Shown here: positions 24,972-32,796 of the stretch, in pieces
How the letters are laid out: each line of letters opens with the position of its first letter
Numbering within the stretch: the stretch's first letter is position 1
NCBI RefSeq assembly: GCF_030019515.1
Contig: NZ_JASEEQ010000015.1
Location: 51,732-115,731 of the forward strand
Direction: 5' to 3'
DNA length: 64,000 nucleotides
From: Nocardioides sp.
GTDB taxonomy: Bacteria > Actinomycetota > Actinomycetes > Propionibacteriales > Nocardioidaceae
The notes under the pieces: model-generated
What the model was told of the DNA's origin: nothing
Database searches by the model: none
Seen by the model: the letters and a program-made list of their open reading frames with translations, nothing else
Made by a program: the position numbers and the translations under genes

Positions 24972-26750
24972 ATGACCCAGACCGTAGCGACCTTCTTCGG
25001 GGACGAGGAGTTCCCCGTCCACTGGGAGAACGGGCAACAGGACCTCCTGTGGGTCCACGACGACCTGCACATCCCCAACCCGGTCTCGCCGATGTACGCC
25101 GATATCGGCGGCTGGTGGCTCAAGTGCGACTACATGTTCCGCCGGTTCGGGACGCCCTTCGCCTCGGACTGGATCTCCAAGATCGTCAACGGGTACGTCT
25201 ACACCGCTGCCATCCCGGCGCAGCCCGGCCTGTCCGCGGAGACGACCGAGTACGGCGCCCGGTACGTGCCCCGCGTCCCGGACAACGACGAGTACGCCGC
25301 GGAGATCGGTGGCTACCTCGGCTGGACGTTGCCCTACTACGCGGAGAACTTCCTGCACTGGTGGCGTGACCGCCTCGTGCCCGAGATGACCCGCAACTTC
25401 GAGCGCTTCGACGCCTACGACTACGACTCCGCCAGCCTGGTCGAGCTCGCGATCCTGCTCGAGGACGCGATCGACATGCACGATCGTCACTGGCAGATCC
25501 ACTGGGTGCTCAACTTCGCCCAGTTCTCCTCCACCACGAACCTCAACGCGATCATCGCCGAGGTGAAGGGTGAAGGCGACCACTCCGACCTGACGGGTCG
25601 CCTGCAGAGCTCCCTCGACAACCGCAACTGGGACTCCATCGAGGAGCTGTGGAAGATCAAGGAGCAGATCAAGAAGGTCGTCGGACCGGTCGCCGATGCC
25701 TTCACCAGGGACACCGCGGCCGAGATCCGTGTGGAGTTGGAGTCGACACCCGAGGGCCGGGCCTTCCTGGCGGAGGAGATCGAGTCCTACCAGGCCGTCT
25801 TCGGGTACAAGTCCATGTACGCCCACGAGTTCTCGTTCAAGACCTGGCGCGAGGACCCCGCTCCCGTCCTGGAGTCGATCCGCAGCTACCTCGAGTCCGA
25901 CTACGACTACCCGGCCGAGATCGCCGCCGTGGGCACGGACCTCGAGGCGGCCAAGGCCGAGGCGATCGAGGGCGTCCAGGGCGAGGACCTCGAGCGACTC
26001 CGAGGCGCGCTCGACCTCAGCTTGCGGATGAACCCGTTGACGCCCGATCACCACTTCTACATCGACCAAGGAACCAACGCCCGGGTCCGGCTCGTGCTGA
26101 TCGCGATCGGCAAGATGCTCGTCGATCTCGGCAAGCTCAGCGATGCGGAGGACGTCATGTACCTGCGCTACAACGAGCTGCGCACCCTCATGGCCGGCAG
26201 CAACGGATTCGACGCCGAAGCGCTGGTCGGTGATCGACGCGACGACCGTGAGACGGCCTACGAGCTGCGCCCGCGTGACTGGCTGGGGACCGCGACGGAG
26301 GAGAACCTGGCGTTCCCGTACCTGGCGCTGTGGGCGTTCCCGGACAAGGTCTACCGCAAGCCGTCCGAGGTCGAGGGGGAGATCCAGGGCCTGGGAGCAT
26401 CGAAGGGTGTCATCGAGGGGACCGCTCGTGTCGTGCTGTCGCCTGAGCAGTTCAGCCAGGTGGAGCAGGGCGAGATCATCATCTGCCGGATGACCAGTCC
26501 CTCCTGGGTCGTGCTGTTCACGAAGATCGGAGGCCTCGTCACCGATGCCGGTGGCATGGCGTCGCACCCCGCGGTGGTCTCTCGCGAGTTCGGCATCCCG
26601 GCTGTCGTCGGCACGTCGGACGCCACCCGCAAGATCAAGACCGGCGACAAGATCCGCGTGAACGGGGCGACCGGCATGGTCCAGGTGCTCTCGACCGACC
26701 CGAACGACGGCGCGACAGATCGGGCCGCGCACGTGCGAGGTCAGCTGTGA
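24972..26750 (+). CDS. PEP-synthase-like phosphotransferase, phosphohistidine-domain subunit (phenylphosphate synthase PpsA / CreHI-type)
   Basis: A 592-residue protein. The last 90 residues are a PEP-utilising-enzyme mobile domain with the phospho-acceptor His532 in TDAGGMASHPAVVSREFGIP. The first roughly 480 residues form a large helical domain rich in Trp and Tyr that probably binds the acceptor. It lacks both the ATP-grasp domain (encoded by the next gene) and the PEP/pyruvate TIM barrel. This split matches phenylphosphate synthase of Thauera aromatica (PpsA about 70 kDa with the catalytic His, PpsB with the ATP site) and CreHI, which makes 4-methylphenyl phosphate in Corynebacterium glutamicum. 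It should transfer a beta-phosphoryl group from ATP to a hydroxyl; the acceptor is unknown. It is the first gene behind operator site 6. Confidence 0.78.
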   Translation: MTQTVATFFGDEEFPVHWENGQQDLLWVHDDLHIPNPVSPMYADIGGWWLKCDYMFRRFGTPFASDWISKIVNGYVYTAAIPAQPGLSAETTEYGARYVPRVPDNDEYAAEIGGYLGWTLPYYAENFLHWWRDRLVPEMTRNFERFDAYDYDSASLVELAILLEDAIDMHDRHWQIHWVLNFAQFSSTTNLNAIIAEVKGEGDHSDLTGRLQSSLDNRNWDSIEELWKIKEQIKKVVGPVADAFTRDTAAEIRVELESTPEGRAFLAEEIESYQAVFGYKSMYAHEFSFKTWREDPAPVLESIRSYLESDYDYPAEIAAVGTDLEAAKAEAIEGVQGEDLERLRGALDLSLRMNPLTPDHHFYIDQGTNARVRLVLIAIGKMLVDLGKLSDAEDVMYLRYNELRTLMAGSNGFDAEALVGDRRDDRETAYELRPRDWLGTATEENLAFPYLALWAFPDKVYRKPSEVEGEIQGLGASKGVIEGTARVVLSPEQFSQVEQGEIIICRMTSPSWVVLFTKIGGLVTDAGGMASHPAVVSREFGIPAVVGTSDATRKIKTGDKIRVNGATGMVQVLSTDPNDGATDRAAHVRGQL

Positions 26751-26794
26751 GCACGATGATCCGGTCGGAAGCGCCCCGTCGGAAGGAAGCCTCC

Positions 26795-27622
26795 ATGCCC
26801 GAGACCCCCCTCGTCCTCGCCTTCACCGACGAGCGATGCCGCGAGGTCGCGTTGTCGGGCGGCAAGGGCGCGAGCCTCGCGTCCATGACCCAGAACGGGC
26901 TTCCGGTGCCGCCCGGCTTCGTCATCACGTCGACGGCGTTCGCGGAGGCGGTCGACGCCGAGAGGCTCTTGGGCTGCCTCGAGGTCCGAGACCTGGAGGG
27001 TGCCCGTGCCGTCGTCGCGCAGACCGTGCCCCCTGCCGGGCTGATCAAGGCCGCCTACGACGAGCTGCCCCGAGGCACCTCCGTCGCGGTGCGGTCCTCG
27101 GCCTGCGCCGAGGACGGGAACGACGCGTCCTACGCCGGCCAGCAGGAGACCTACCTGTTCGTCGAGACGCTCGACGACGTCCTGGCGAAGGTCGTGGACT
27201 GCTGGCTCTCCTTCTTCTCCGAGCGTGCGCTCTTCTACCGCGAGCACAAGGGGGACCTGCGAGACATCTCGATGGCCGTCGTCGTCCAGCAGATGGTCGA
27301 CGCGGAGAAGGCCGGCGTGATGTTCACCGTAGATCCGGTGAACCACCGCAGGGACCGCATCGTCGTCGAGGCCGCCCGCGGGGTCGGGGAGTACGTCGTC
27401 TCCGGCGAGGTCACCCCGGACTACTACACGCTGGATCGCCAGGGGACGCTGAAGAAGGCGCGGGTCGTCGACGAGCCGGTGCTCTCGGCGTCCGAGCTGG
27501 CCGACCTCGCGAGGCTGGGACTCCACCTCGCCGAGCTGAACGGTGGCCCCCAGGACATCGAGTGGGCCTACGACTCCACGGGCCTGTACATGCTGCAGTC
27601 GCGGCCCGTGACGACGCTCTAG
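26795..27622 (+). CDS. PEP-synthase-like ATP-binding subunit (PpsB / CreHI-type)
   Basis: A 275-residue protein matching only the N-terminal ATP-grasp domain of PEP synthase and PPDK. Motifs are LSGGKGASLASM, VAVRSSACAEDGNDASYAGQ, AGVMFTVDPVN and, at the C-terminus, DIEWAYDSTGLYMLQSRPVT. It should bind ATP and phosphorylate the His of the partner protein, releasing AMP and phosphate. The ATG at 26795 fits the homology and has GGAAGGAAG upstream. A GTG at 26747 would overlap the upstream stop (GTGA) and add 16 residues, and cannot be excluded. Confidence 0.8.
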   Translation: MPETPLVLAFTDERCREVALSGGKGASLASMTQNGLPVPPGFVITSTAFAEAVDAERLLGCLEVRDLEGARAVVAQTVPPAGLIKAAYDELPRGTSVAVRSSACAEDGNDASYAGQQETYLFVETLDDVLAKVVDCWLSFFSERALFYREHKGDLRDISMAVVVQQMVDAEKAGVMFTVDPVNHRRDRIVVEAARGVGEYVVSGEVTPDYYTLDRQGTLKKARVVDEPVLSASELADLARLGLHLAELNGGPQDIEWAYDSTGLYMLQSRPVTTL

Positions 27623-27664
27623 TGACCACGTGATGACCATCGGCAGAGTCGGGGAGCCCGGCGA

Positions 27665-28507
27665 GTGAGGTATGTGACCTACGAGTCCCCGGACATCCGC
27701 GGTCGCAGGGTCGGCTACCTCGACGGCGACGCCGTGGTCGATGCAGGTTTCGATGGCGACATGGTCGCCTTCATCGAGGCCGGGGCACCGATCGGGAGCA
27801 CCCGCGGCGTGCCGAACGCCGTGCTGCGCGCCCCCCTGCGGCCGCGCACCCTGCGTGACTTCCTCGCCTTCGAGGGCCACCTGCTCAATGTCTTCCCGGC
27901 CCTCGGCAAGGCGATACCCGAGGAGTGGTACCGGATACCGGCCTACTACAAAGGGCTGCCGGACACCGTCATCGGACCGGACGAGGAGATCCCGTGGCCG
28001 GCGTACACCGAGAGGCTCGACCACGAGCTCGAGCTCGCCGCGGTCATCGGCCGTCCGGGGAAGGACATCGCCGAGGCCAGTGCCCTCGACCACGTCTTCG
28101 GCTACACGATCTGGAACGACCTGTCCGCTCGTGACGTCCAGGTGGGCGAGCTGGCGGTGGGGATGGGGCCGGGCAAGGCCAAGGACTGGGACGGCTCGAA
28201 CGTCCTCGGCCCCTGCATCGTCTCCGCTGACGAGATCGACCCGCACGACGTCGACCTCGACGTCCGCGTCAACGGCGAGCGCTGGGGTGGCGCCAACACC
28301 CGAGACATGCACCATGCGTTCGAGTCGATGATCGCCTATGCGTCCCAAGCGCTCGTGCTGCACCCCGGCGAGGTGCTCGGGTCCGGCACGGCCACCGGTG
28401 GCAGCGGCATGGAGCTCGACCGCTGGCTCAGCGCCGGCGACATCATCGAGATGGAGGCCTCCGGTATCGGAGTGCTCCGCAACGTCATCGGGCCTCGACC
28501 GGCCTGA
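27665..28507 (+). CDS. fumarylacetoacetate hydrolase (FAH) family protein
   Basis: A 280-residue enzyme of the FAH family, which includes acylpyruvate hydrolases and the hydratase/isomerases of meta-cleavage pathways. The metal carboxylates are Glu121 and Glu123 in DHELELAAVIG and Asp152 in YTIWNDLSARDVQ; YRIPAYYKGLPDTVIGPDE is the usual substrate loop. It probably cleaves a C-C bond of, or isomerises, an oxo-acid formed later in the pathway. The GTG at 27665 lies 42 nt after the ATP-binding subunit gene. Confidence 0.87.
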   Translation: MRYVTYESPDIRGRRVGYLDGDAVVDAGFDGDMVAFIEAGAPIGSTRGVPNAVLRAPLRPRTLRDFLAFEGHLLNVFPALGKAIPEEWYRIPAYYKGLPDTVIGPDEEIPWPAYTERLDHELELAAVIGRPGKDIAEASALDHVFGYTIWNDLSARDVQVGELAVGMGPGKAKDWDGSNVLGPCIVSADEIDPHDVDLDVRVNGERWGGANTRDMHHAFESMIAYASQALVLHPGEVLGSGTATGGSGMELDRWLSAGDIIEMEASGIGVLRNVIGPRPA

Positions 28508-28560
28508 CCCCGAGTCAGCACACCGGTACGACCCCACCAGAGGAAGAAGAGGTATCGCTC

Positions 28561-28854
28561 ATGGCATTCGTCGTAGCCGCCATCTGGAAGGCCAAGGAAG
28601 GCGAGCAGCAGCGGGTCGAGGACGTCATCCGAAAGATGACACCGCTCTCTCGCGGCGAGGAGGCCAACCTCTTCTACCAGGCACAGGTCTCCCCTGAGGA
28701 CCCGCGCACCTTCTTCCTCTACGAGCAGTACTCCGACGAAGCCGGGTACGAGGCACACAAGGCCACGCCGTACTTCCAGGAGAACGTCTTCGGCTACATC
28801 CTCGAGTACCTCGAGGAGCGATCGGTCAAGACGTACACCACCATCGATGTCTGA
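28561..28854 (+). CDS. small antibiotic-biosynthesis-monooxygenase (ABM) domain protein
   Basis: A 97-residue single-domain protein with a ferredoxin-like alpha/beta fold typical of the ABM/YgiN family: AIWKAKEGEQQRVEDVIRKM, FYQAQVSPEDPRTFFLYEQY, and a C-terminal aromatic-rich helix. Some members are cofactor-free quinol oxygenases, others have no known activity. In this operon, between the FAH and aldehyde dehydrogenase genes, a role with a quinol or phenol intermediate is possible. The ATG has GAGGAAGAAGAGG upstream. Confidence 0.75.
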   Translation: MAFVVAAIWKAKEGEQQRVEDVIRKMTPLSRGEEANLFYQAQVSPEDPRTFFLYEQYSDEAGYEAHKATPYFQENVFGYILEYLEERSVKTYTTIDV

Positions 28855-28898
28855 GGTCCGGCGGGTGCCGAACACCCATAGGGAGAGGGGGTCTCGAC

Positions 28899-30284
28899 AT
28901 GGCCGCTGACCCGATCATCACCGTCGACCCCGCGACCGGCCGTGAGCTGGGCCGCTACGACGTCATGACGGACACGGACATCGAGGGCGTGCTCACCCAG
29001 GTCACCGTGGCCCAGAAGCTCTGGGCTGACTCGTCGATCGACGTCCGCACCGCCGTACTGCTCAGGACCGCTGGGATCCTCCGGGACCGTGCCGCCGAGC
29101 TCGGCGCTCTTGCCACCGCCGAGATGGGCAAGCCGATAACGGAGGCCATCGCGGAGGTCGAGAAGTGTGCGTGGGTGTGCGAGTACTACGCCGAGACCTC
29201 ACCCGGGCAGCTGGCGGACGAAGAGGTCGCCGCCAGCGGCTCCCGGAGCTTCATCCGCTACGAGGCTCTCGGCACGGTGCTCGCGGTGATGCCGTGGAAC
29301 TACCCGTTCTGGCAGGTGTTCCGCTTCGTCGCGCCCACGCTCGCCGCGGGCAACGCGGGCATCCTCAAGCACTCGCCCAACGTGACCGGGGTCGCGCTCG
29401 CCATCGAGCAGGTGCTGACCGAGGCGGGTCTTCCCGCTGGTGTCTTCCGCACCCTTCTCGTGGCCGAGGATGAGGTTGCCAGCATCGTGGACCGGCTCAT
29501 CCAGGACGACCGCGTTGCTGCGGTGACCCTGACCGGCAGCAACAGGGCGGGAGCAAGCGTCGCCGCGAGTGCCGGCCGCGCCGCCAAGAAGACCGTCCTG
29601 GAGCTGGGCGGATCCGACCCGTTCGTCGTGCTCGCCGACGCCGATCTCGACCTCGTCATCCCCAGGGCGGTGGCCGGGCGCTTCCTCAACACGGGCCAGT
29701 CCTGCCTGTGCGCCAAGCGGTTCATCGTGCACGAGACCCTGGCCGCCGAGTTCGCTCGACGGTTCGCTGCCGCGGTGGAGGACCTGGTGATCGGGCCGCC
29801 GGACGAGGAAGGCACCAGGATCGGGCCGCTCGCCCGGGCCGACCTGGCCGAGAACCTCGGGCGCCAGGTCGACGAGTCGGTCGCAGCCGGCGCGGTCGTC
29901 CTCACCGGGGGCAAGCCGCTGGACCGAGGACCCGCCTGGTACGCCCCCACCGTCCTGGTGAACGTCACGCCCGACATGCCGGTGATGGCCGAAGAGACCT
30001 TCGGCCCGGCAGCAGCAGTCATCGAGTTCGGCACCGATGACGAGGCGGTCGCGCTGGCCAACGCCACCCCGTACGGGCTGGGGGCCAGCGTGTGGTCCGC
30101 GGATGCTGGCCGCGCGCTCGAGATCGGGTCCCGCATCAGCTCGGGCGCGCTCTTCGTCAACGCCACCACCGCGTCCGACCCGCGGCTCCCCTTCGGCGGC
30201 GTGAAGCAGAGCGGCTACGGGCGCGAACTGGGTGCACTCGGCGCGCGAGAGTTCACCAACATCCGCACCGTCGTCATCGGGTGA
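28899..30284 (+). CDS. NAD(P)-dependent aldehyde dehydrogenase (succinate-semialdehyde dehydrogenase-like)
   Basis: A 461-residue enzyme of the aldehyde dehydrogenase superfamily, of the short Sad/GabD type. The catalytic cysteine is Cys269 in NTGQSCLCAKRF and the general base Glu is in VLELGGSDPF. VMPWNYPFWQVFRFVAPTL is characteristic of succinate-semialdehyde dehydrogenases. It probably oxidises the aldehyde made by the alcohol dehydrogenases or released by ring-product cleavage. GAGAGGGGG precedes the ATG. It is the last gene of the island, and the convergent AspRS gene follows after 21 nt. Confidence 0.88.
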   Translation: MAADPIITVDPATGRELGRYDVMTDTDIEGVLTQVTVAQKLWADSSIDVRTAVLLRTAGILRDRAAELGALATAEMGKPITEAIAEVEKCAWVCEYYAETSPGQLADEEVAASGSRSFIRYEALGTVLAVMPWNYPFWQVFRFVAPTLAAGNAGILKHSPNVTGVALAIEQVLTEAGLPAGVFRTLLVAEDEVASIVDRLIQDDRVAAVTLTGSNRAGASVAASAGRAAKKTVLELGGSDPFVVLADADLDLVIPRAVAGRFLNTGQSCLCAKRFIVHETLAAEFARRFAAAVEDLVIGPPDEEGTRIGPLARADLAENLGRQVDESVAAGAVVLTGGKPLDRGPAWYAPTVLVNVTPDMPVMAEETFGPAAAVIEFGTDDEAVALANATPYGLGASVWSADAGRALEIGSRISSGALFVNATTASDPRLPFGGVKQSGYGRELGALGAREFTNIRTVVIG

Positions 30285-30305
30285 ACCCGACGATCGTTGC
30301 CGCCG

Positions 30306-31592
30306 TCAGGGGGTGAGCCGGGTCAGGTCGCGCGGGAAGAGCGTCACCTCGCGGATGTTCGTCACCCCGGTGAGCCGGGCCGTCCACCGCTCGAGGCCGA
30401 TCGCGAAGCCACCGTGCGGCGGCATGCCGTGCTCGAAGGCCTGCAGGTACGACGCGTACGCCGCCGGGTCCTCGCCCCGAGCGCGGATCGCCGCGTCGTA
30501 CTCCGAGGGCCGGTGCAGGCGCTGCCCGCCGGTGACCAGCTCGAGCCCGCGGAACAGCAGGTCGAAGCTGTTCGACCACCGCTCGTCGCCCGGCCACGGG
30601 TGGGTGTAGAACGGCCGCTTCGCCATCGGGTAGCCCTCGACGGCCACGAGGTCGCTGCCGTGCTCGGCGAGCGCCCAGGCACCGATCGCCCGCTCGTGCT
30701 CGGGCGCCAGGTCCGGCTCGTCCTCGGGGGCGCCCACCAGCGCCAGCGCGTCGCGGAAGTGCAGGACCGGGATCTCCTCGGGCACGACCGGCAGCTCGGC
30801 GCCGCACCGCTCCACCGCCGCGCCGGCGTGCTCGCGCACCGCGGCGACCATCCCGGCCAGCACCTCGCGCAGCACCGCGAGCACGTCGCGGTGGTCGCGG
30901 ACGAAGCCGAGCTCGACGTCGAGCGAGACGTACTCCGCCAGGTGGCGCACCGTGTCGTGCGGCTCGGCGCGGAAGACCGGGCCGACCTCGTAGACGCGCT
31001 CGAAGACGCCGACCAGCTGCTGCTTGTAGAACTGCGGGCTCTGGGCGAGGTACGCCGGGCGCCCGAAGTAGTCGACCTCGAACACGTTCGCCCCGGACTC
31101 GGTCGCGGACGCCACGAACTTCGGGGTCTGCACCTCGGTGAAGCCGGCGGCGTCCAGCGTCGCGCGGAAGCCGCGGACCGACGCCGCGGCCAGCTCCCAC
31201 CGGGCCCGCTGCCGCGGGTGCCGCCAGGTGACCGGCGCGTGGTCGAGCAGGGTCGGCAGCGCCACGTCGAGGCCCGGTCGCCACAGCTCGACCGGCGGCG
31301 TCGCCGCCGGTTCGGTCAGCGCGGTGACGGTCGGGCCGGTCAGCTCCATCCCGCCCGGCGCCTGGGCGTTCGCGGTCGCGGTGCCGACCACCTCGACGGT
31401 CGTCTCCTCGGGCGGCACGGCCGAGCCGTCGCGGACCACGACCTGCGCCAGGCCGCTCCGGTCGCGCACGACCAGGAACGTCAGCTCGCGCAGCACCCGG
31501 CGGCGGTGCACCCAGCCCTGCAGCCGGACCACCTCCCCGGGCCTCGCGGCGGCCAGGGCGGAGCAGAGCGTGCGGGGTGGTACGGATGTCAT
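30306..31592 (-). CDS. aspS: aspartyl-tRNA synthetase, archaeal-type (probably non-discriminating)
   Basis: A 428-residue class II aminoacyl-tRNA synthetase with an N-terminal OB fold (GEVVRLQGWVHRRRVLRELTFLVVRD) and a catalytic domain. Motif 2 is in YEVGPVFRAEPHDTVRHLAEY and motif 3 is GGFAIGLERWTARLTG. TEVQTPKFVASATESGAN and the end IREVTLFPRDLTRLTP match the short archaeal AspRS class rather than bacterial AspRS, which is near 590 residues with an insert. Such enzymes often charge both tRNA-Asp and tRNA-Asn. The ATG at 31592 has a GGAGG box that can be hidden in a hairpin of the T-box leader. Many actinobacteria also have a bacterial AspRS elsewhere. Confidence 0.85.
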   Translation of the reverse strand: MTSVPPRTLCSALAAARPGEVVRLQGWVHRRRVLRELTFLVVRDRSGLAQVVVRDGSAVPPEETTVEVVGTATANAQAPGGMELTGPTVTALTEPAATPPVELWRPGLDVALPTLLDHAPVTWRHPRQRARWELAAASVRGFRATLDAAGFTEVQTPKFVASATESGANVFEVDYFGRPAYLAQSPQFYKQQLVGVFERVYEVGPVFRAEPHDTVRHLAEYVSLDVELGFVRDHRDVLAVLREVLAGMVAAVREHAGAAVERCGAELPVVPEEIPVLHFRDALALVGAPEDEPDLAPEHERAIGAWALAEHGSDLVAVEGYPMAKRPFYTHPWPGDERWSNSFDLLFRGLELVTGGQRLHRPSEYDAAIRARGEDPAAYASYLQAFEHGMPPHGGFAIGLERWTARLTGVTNIREVTLFPRDLTRLTP

Positions 31593-31597
31593 GGCTG

Positions 31598-31700
31598 CCT
31601 CCAGTCGCGTGAAGCCCTGGAGGTGTGGGCGGGGGCAAGGTCGCGGTGCCACCACACCTTCGCCGATTTCCCGTTGTCGGGGCTCGGCCTCTCGTCGGTA
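31598..31700 (-). promoter_or_regulatory. translational T-box riboswitch of the AspRS gene (3' part)
   Basis: On the minus strand AGGTGTGG (31659-31652) and CCACACCT (31628-31621) form an antisequestrator helix enclosing the T-box loop GGTGGCACCGCG (31653-31642). CCTCCAG (31623-31617) can instead pair with CTGGAGG (31604-31598), the Shine-Dalgarno 5 nt before the ATG. The two helices share bases 31621-31623, so they are mutually exclusive. The TGGC of the loop would pair with a GCCA tRNA end, as in tRNA-Asp and tRNA-Asn. The specifier stem, further upstream to about 31780, is not resolved. Confidence 0.75.
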
Positions 31701-31815
31701 CGCCGATCCGCGCGGGCCGGACTGTCACGAGGGTCGTCACGCCTCACCCGGCCACCCCGATCGTAGGTCGGCACGGCGCCGGGGCGCCAACCGATTGCCG
31801 CCGTACGCTCGACGG

Positions 31816-32796
31816 GTGCTGGCCCACCTGCGTCTCACCGTGCCCCGCGAGCTGTCCGAGCCGGTCCGCACGCTGCTCCTCGAGCACGCGTGCACCACCA
31901 ACGTCACCGTGGCCGAGGGGGCGTGCCTGCGGCCCGAGGGCGACCTCGTGGAGTGCGATGTTGCGCGAGAGCAGGCCGGCCAGTTGCTCGACGAGCTCGA
32001 CCGGCTGGGGCTCGACGAGTCCGGGGGCATCGTGATCATGACGCCGACGGGGACACCGTTCGCGGCCGCCCGCCGGCTCGAGGCCGCCGCCCCGGGGCAT
32101 CCCGACGACGCGGTGATCTGGGAGTCGGTCGAGGCGCAGGCCGAGTCGGGTGCGGTGCCGACCGTGTCCTACCTGGTGTTCCTGGTGATCGCGGTCTCGC
32201 TGGCTGCGGTCGCGGTGATCACCGACTCCGCGGTGCTCGTGGTCGGCGCGATGGTCGTCGGCCCCGAGTTCAGCGCGATCGCCGCGGCCTGCGCCGGCCT
32301 GGTCCTGGGCCGCTGGGGCCTGGTCGGGCGCAGCCTGCGGCTGCTCGTGCTCACGTTCGCCTTCGCGATCGCCGTGGTCACCGTGCTCGCCCTGCTCGCC
32401 ACCTGGACCGGGGCGATCACCGCGGCGGACGTCACCCGGCCGCGGCCGAACACCGGCTTCATCTGGCACCCCGACCTCTGGTCGTTCGTGGTCGCGCTGC
32501 TGGCCGGCGCCGCCGGGGCGCTGGCGTTGGCGGTCGAGAAGACCGCAACCATGGTCGGTGTCTTCATCAGCGTCACGACGGTGCCGGCGGCCGGCAACCT
32601 CGCGCTCGGCCTGGCAGTCGGCGAGCCCAGCGAGATCCTCGGGTCGCTGGCCCAGCTCGGCGCCAACATCGGGAGCATGATCGTCTCCGGGACGCTGCTG
32701 CTCGCTGTGGTGCGGGTGGCCTGGCCCTGGATCACCGCGCGCAGCGAGCGGCTCCTCGGCGCTCAGGGACCGGCAACGGGCGGCGGCGCCAGGTAG
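31816..32796 (+). CDS. DUF389 family membrane protein
   Basis: A 326-residue protein with a soluble N-terminal domain of about 110 residues (including GGIVIMTPTGTPFAAARRLE) followed by about six membrane helices. VLVVGAMVVGPEFSAIAA and LGANIGSMIVSGTLLL are hallmarks of the DUF389 (TIGR00341) family, whose function is unknown. GTG 31816 is chosen because a -10-like TACGCT lies 6 nt upstream, suggesting a leaderless transcript. Its 3' end overlaps the convergent GNAT gene by 34 nt. Confidence 0.85.
   Translation: MLAHLRLTVPRELSEPVRTLLLEHACTTNVTVAEGACLRPEGDLVECDVAREQAGQLLDELDRLGLDESGGIVIMTPTGTPFAAARRLEAAAPGHPDDAVIWESVEAQAESGAVPTVSYLVFLVIAVSLAAVAVITDSAVLVVGAMVVGPEFSAIAAACAGLVLGRWGLVGRSLRLLVLTFAFAIAVVTVLALLATWTGAITAADVTRPRPNTGFIWHPDLWSFVVALLAGAAGALALAVEKTATMVGVFISVTTVPAAGNLALGLAVGEPSEILGSLAQLGANIGSMIVSGTLLLAVVRVAWPWITARSERLLGAQGPATGGGAR

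Noticed and set aside
24972..26750. Complete PEP synthase or pyruvate phosphate dikinase
   Set aside because: The C-terminal PEP/pyruvate-binding barrel is missing and the ATP-grasp domain is a separate gene.
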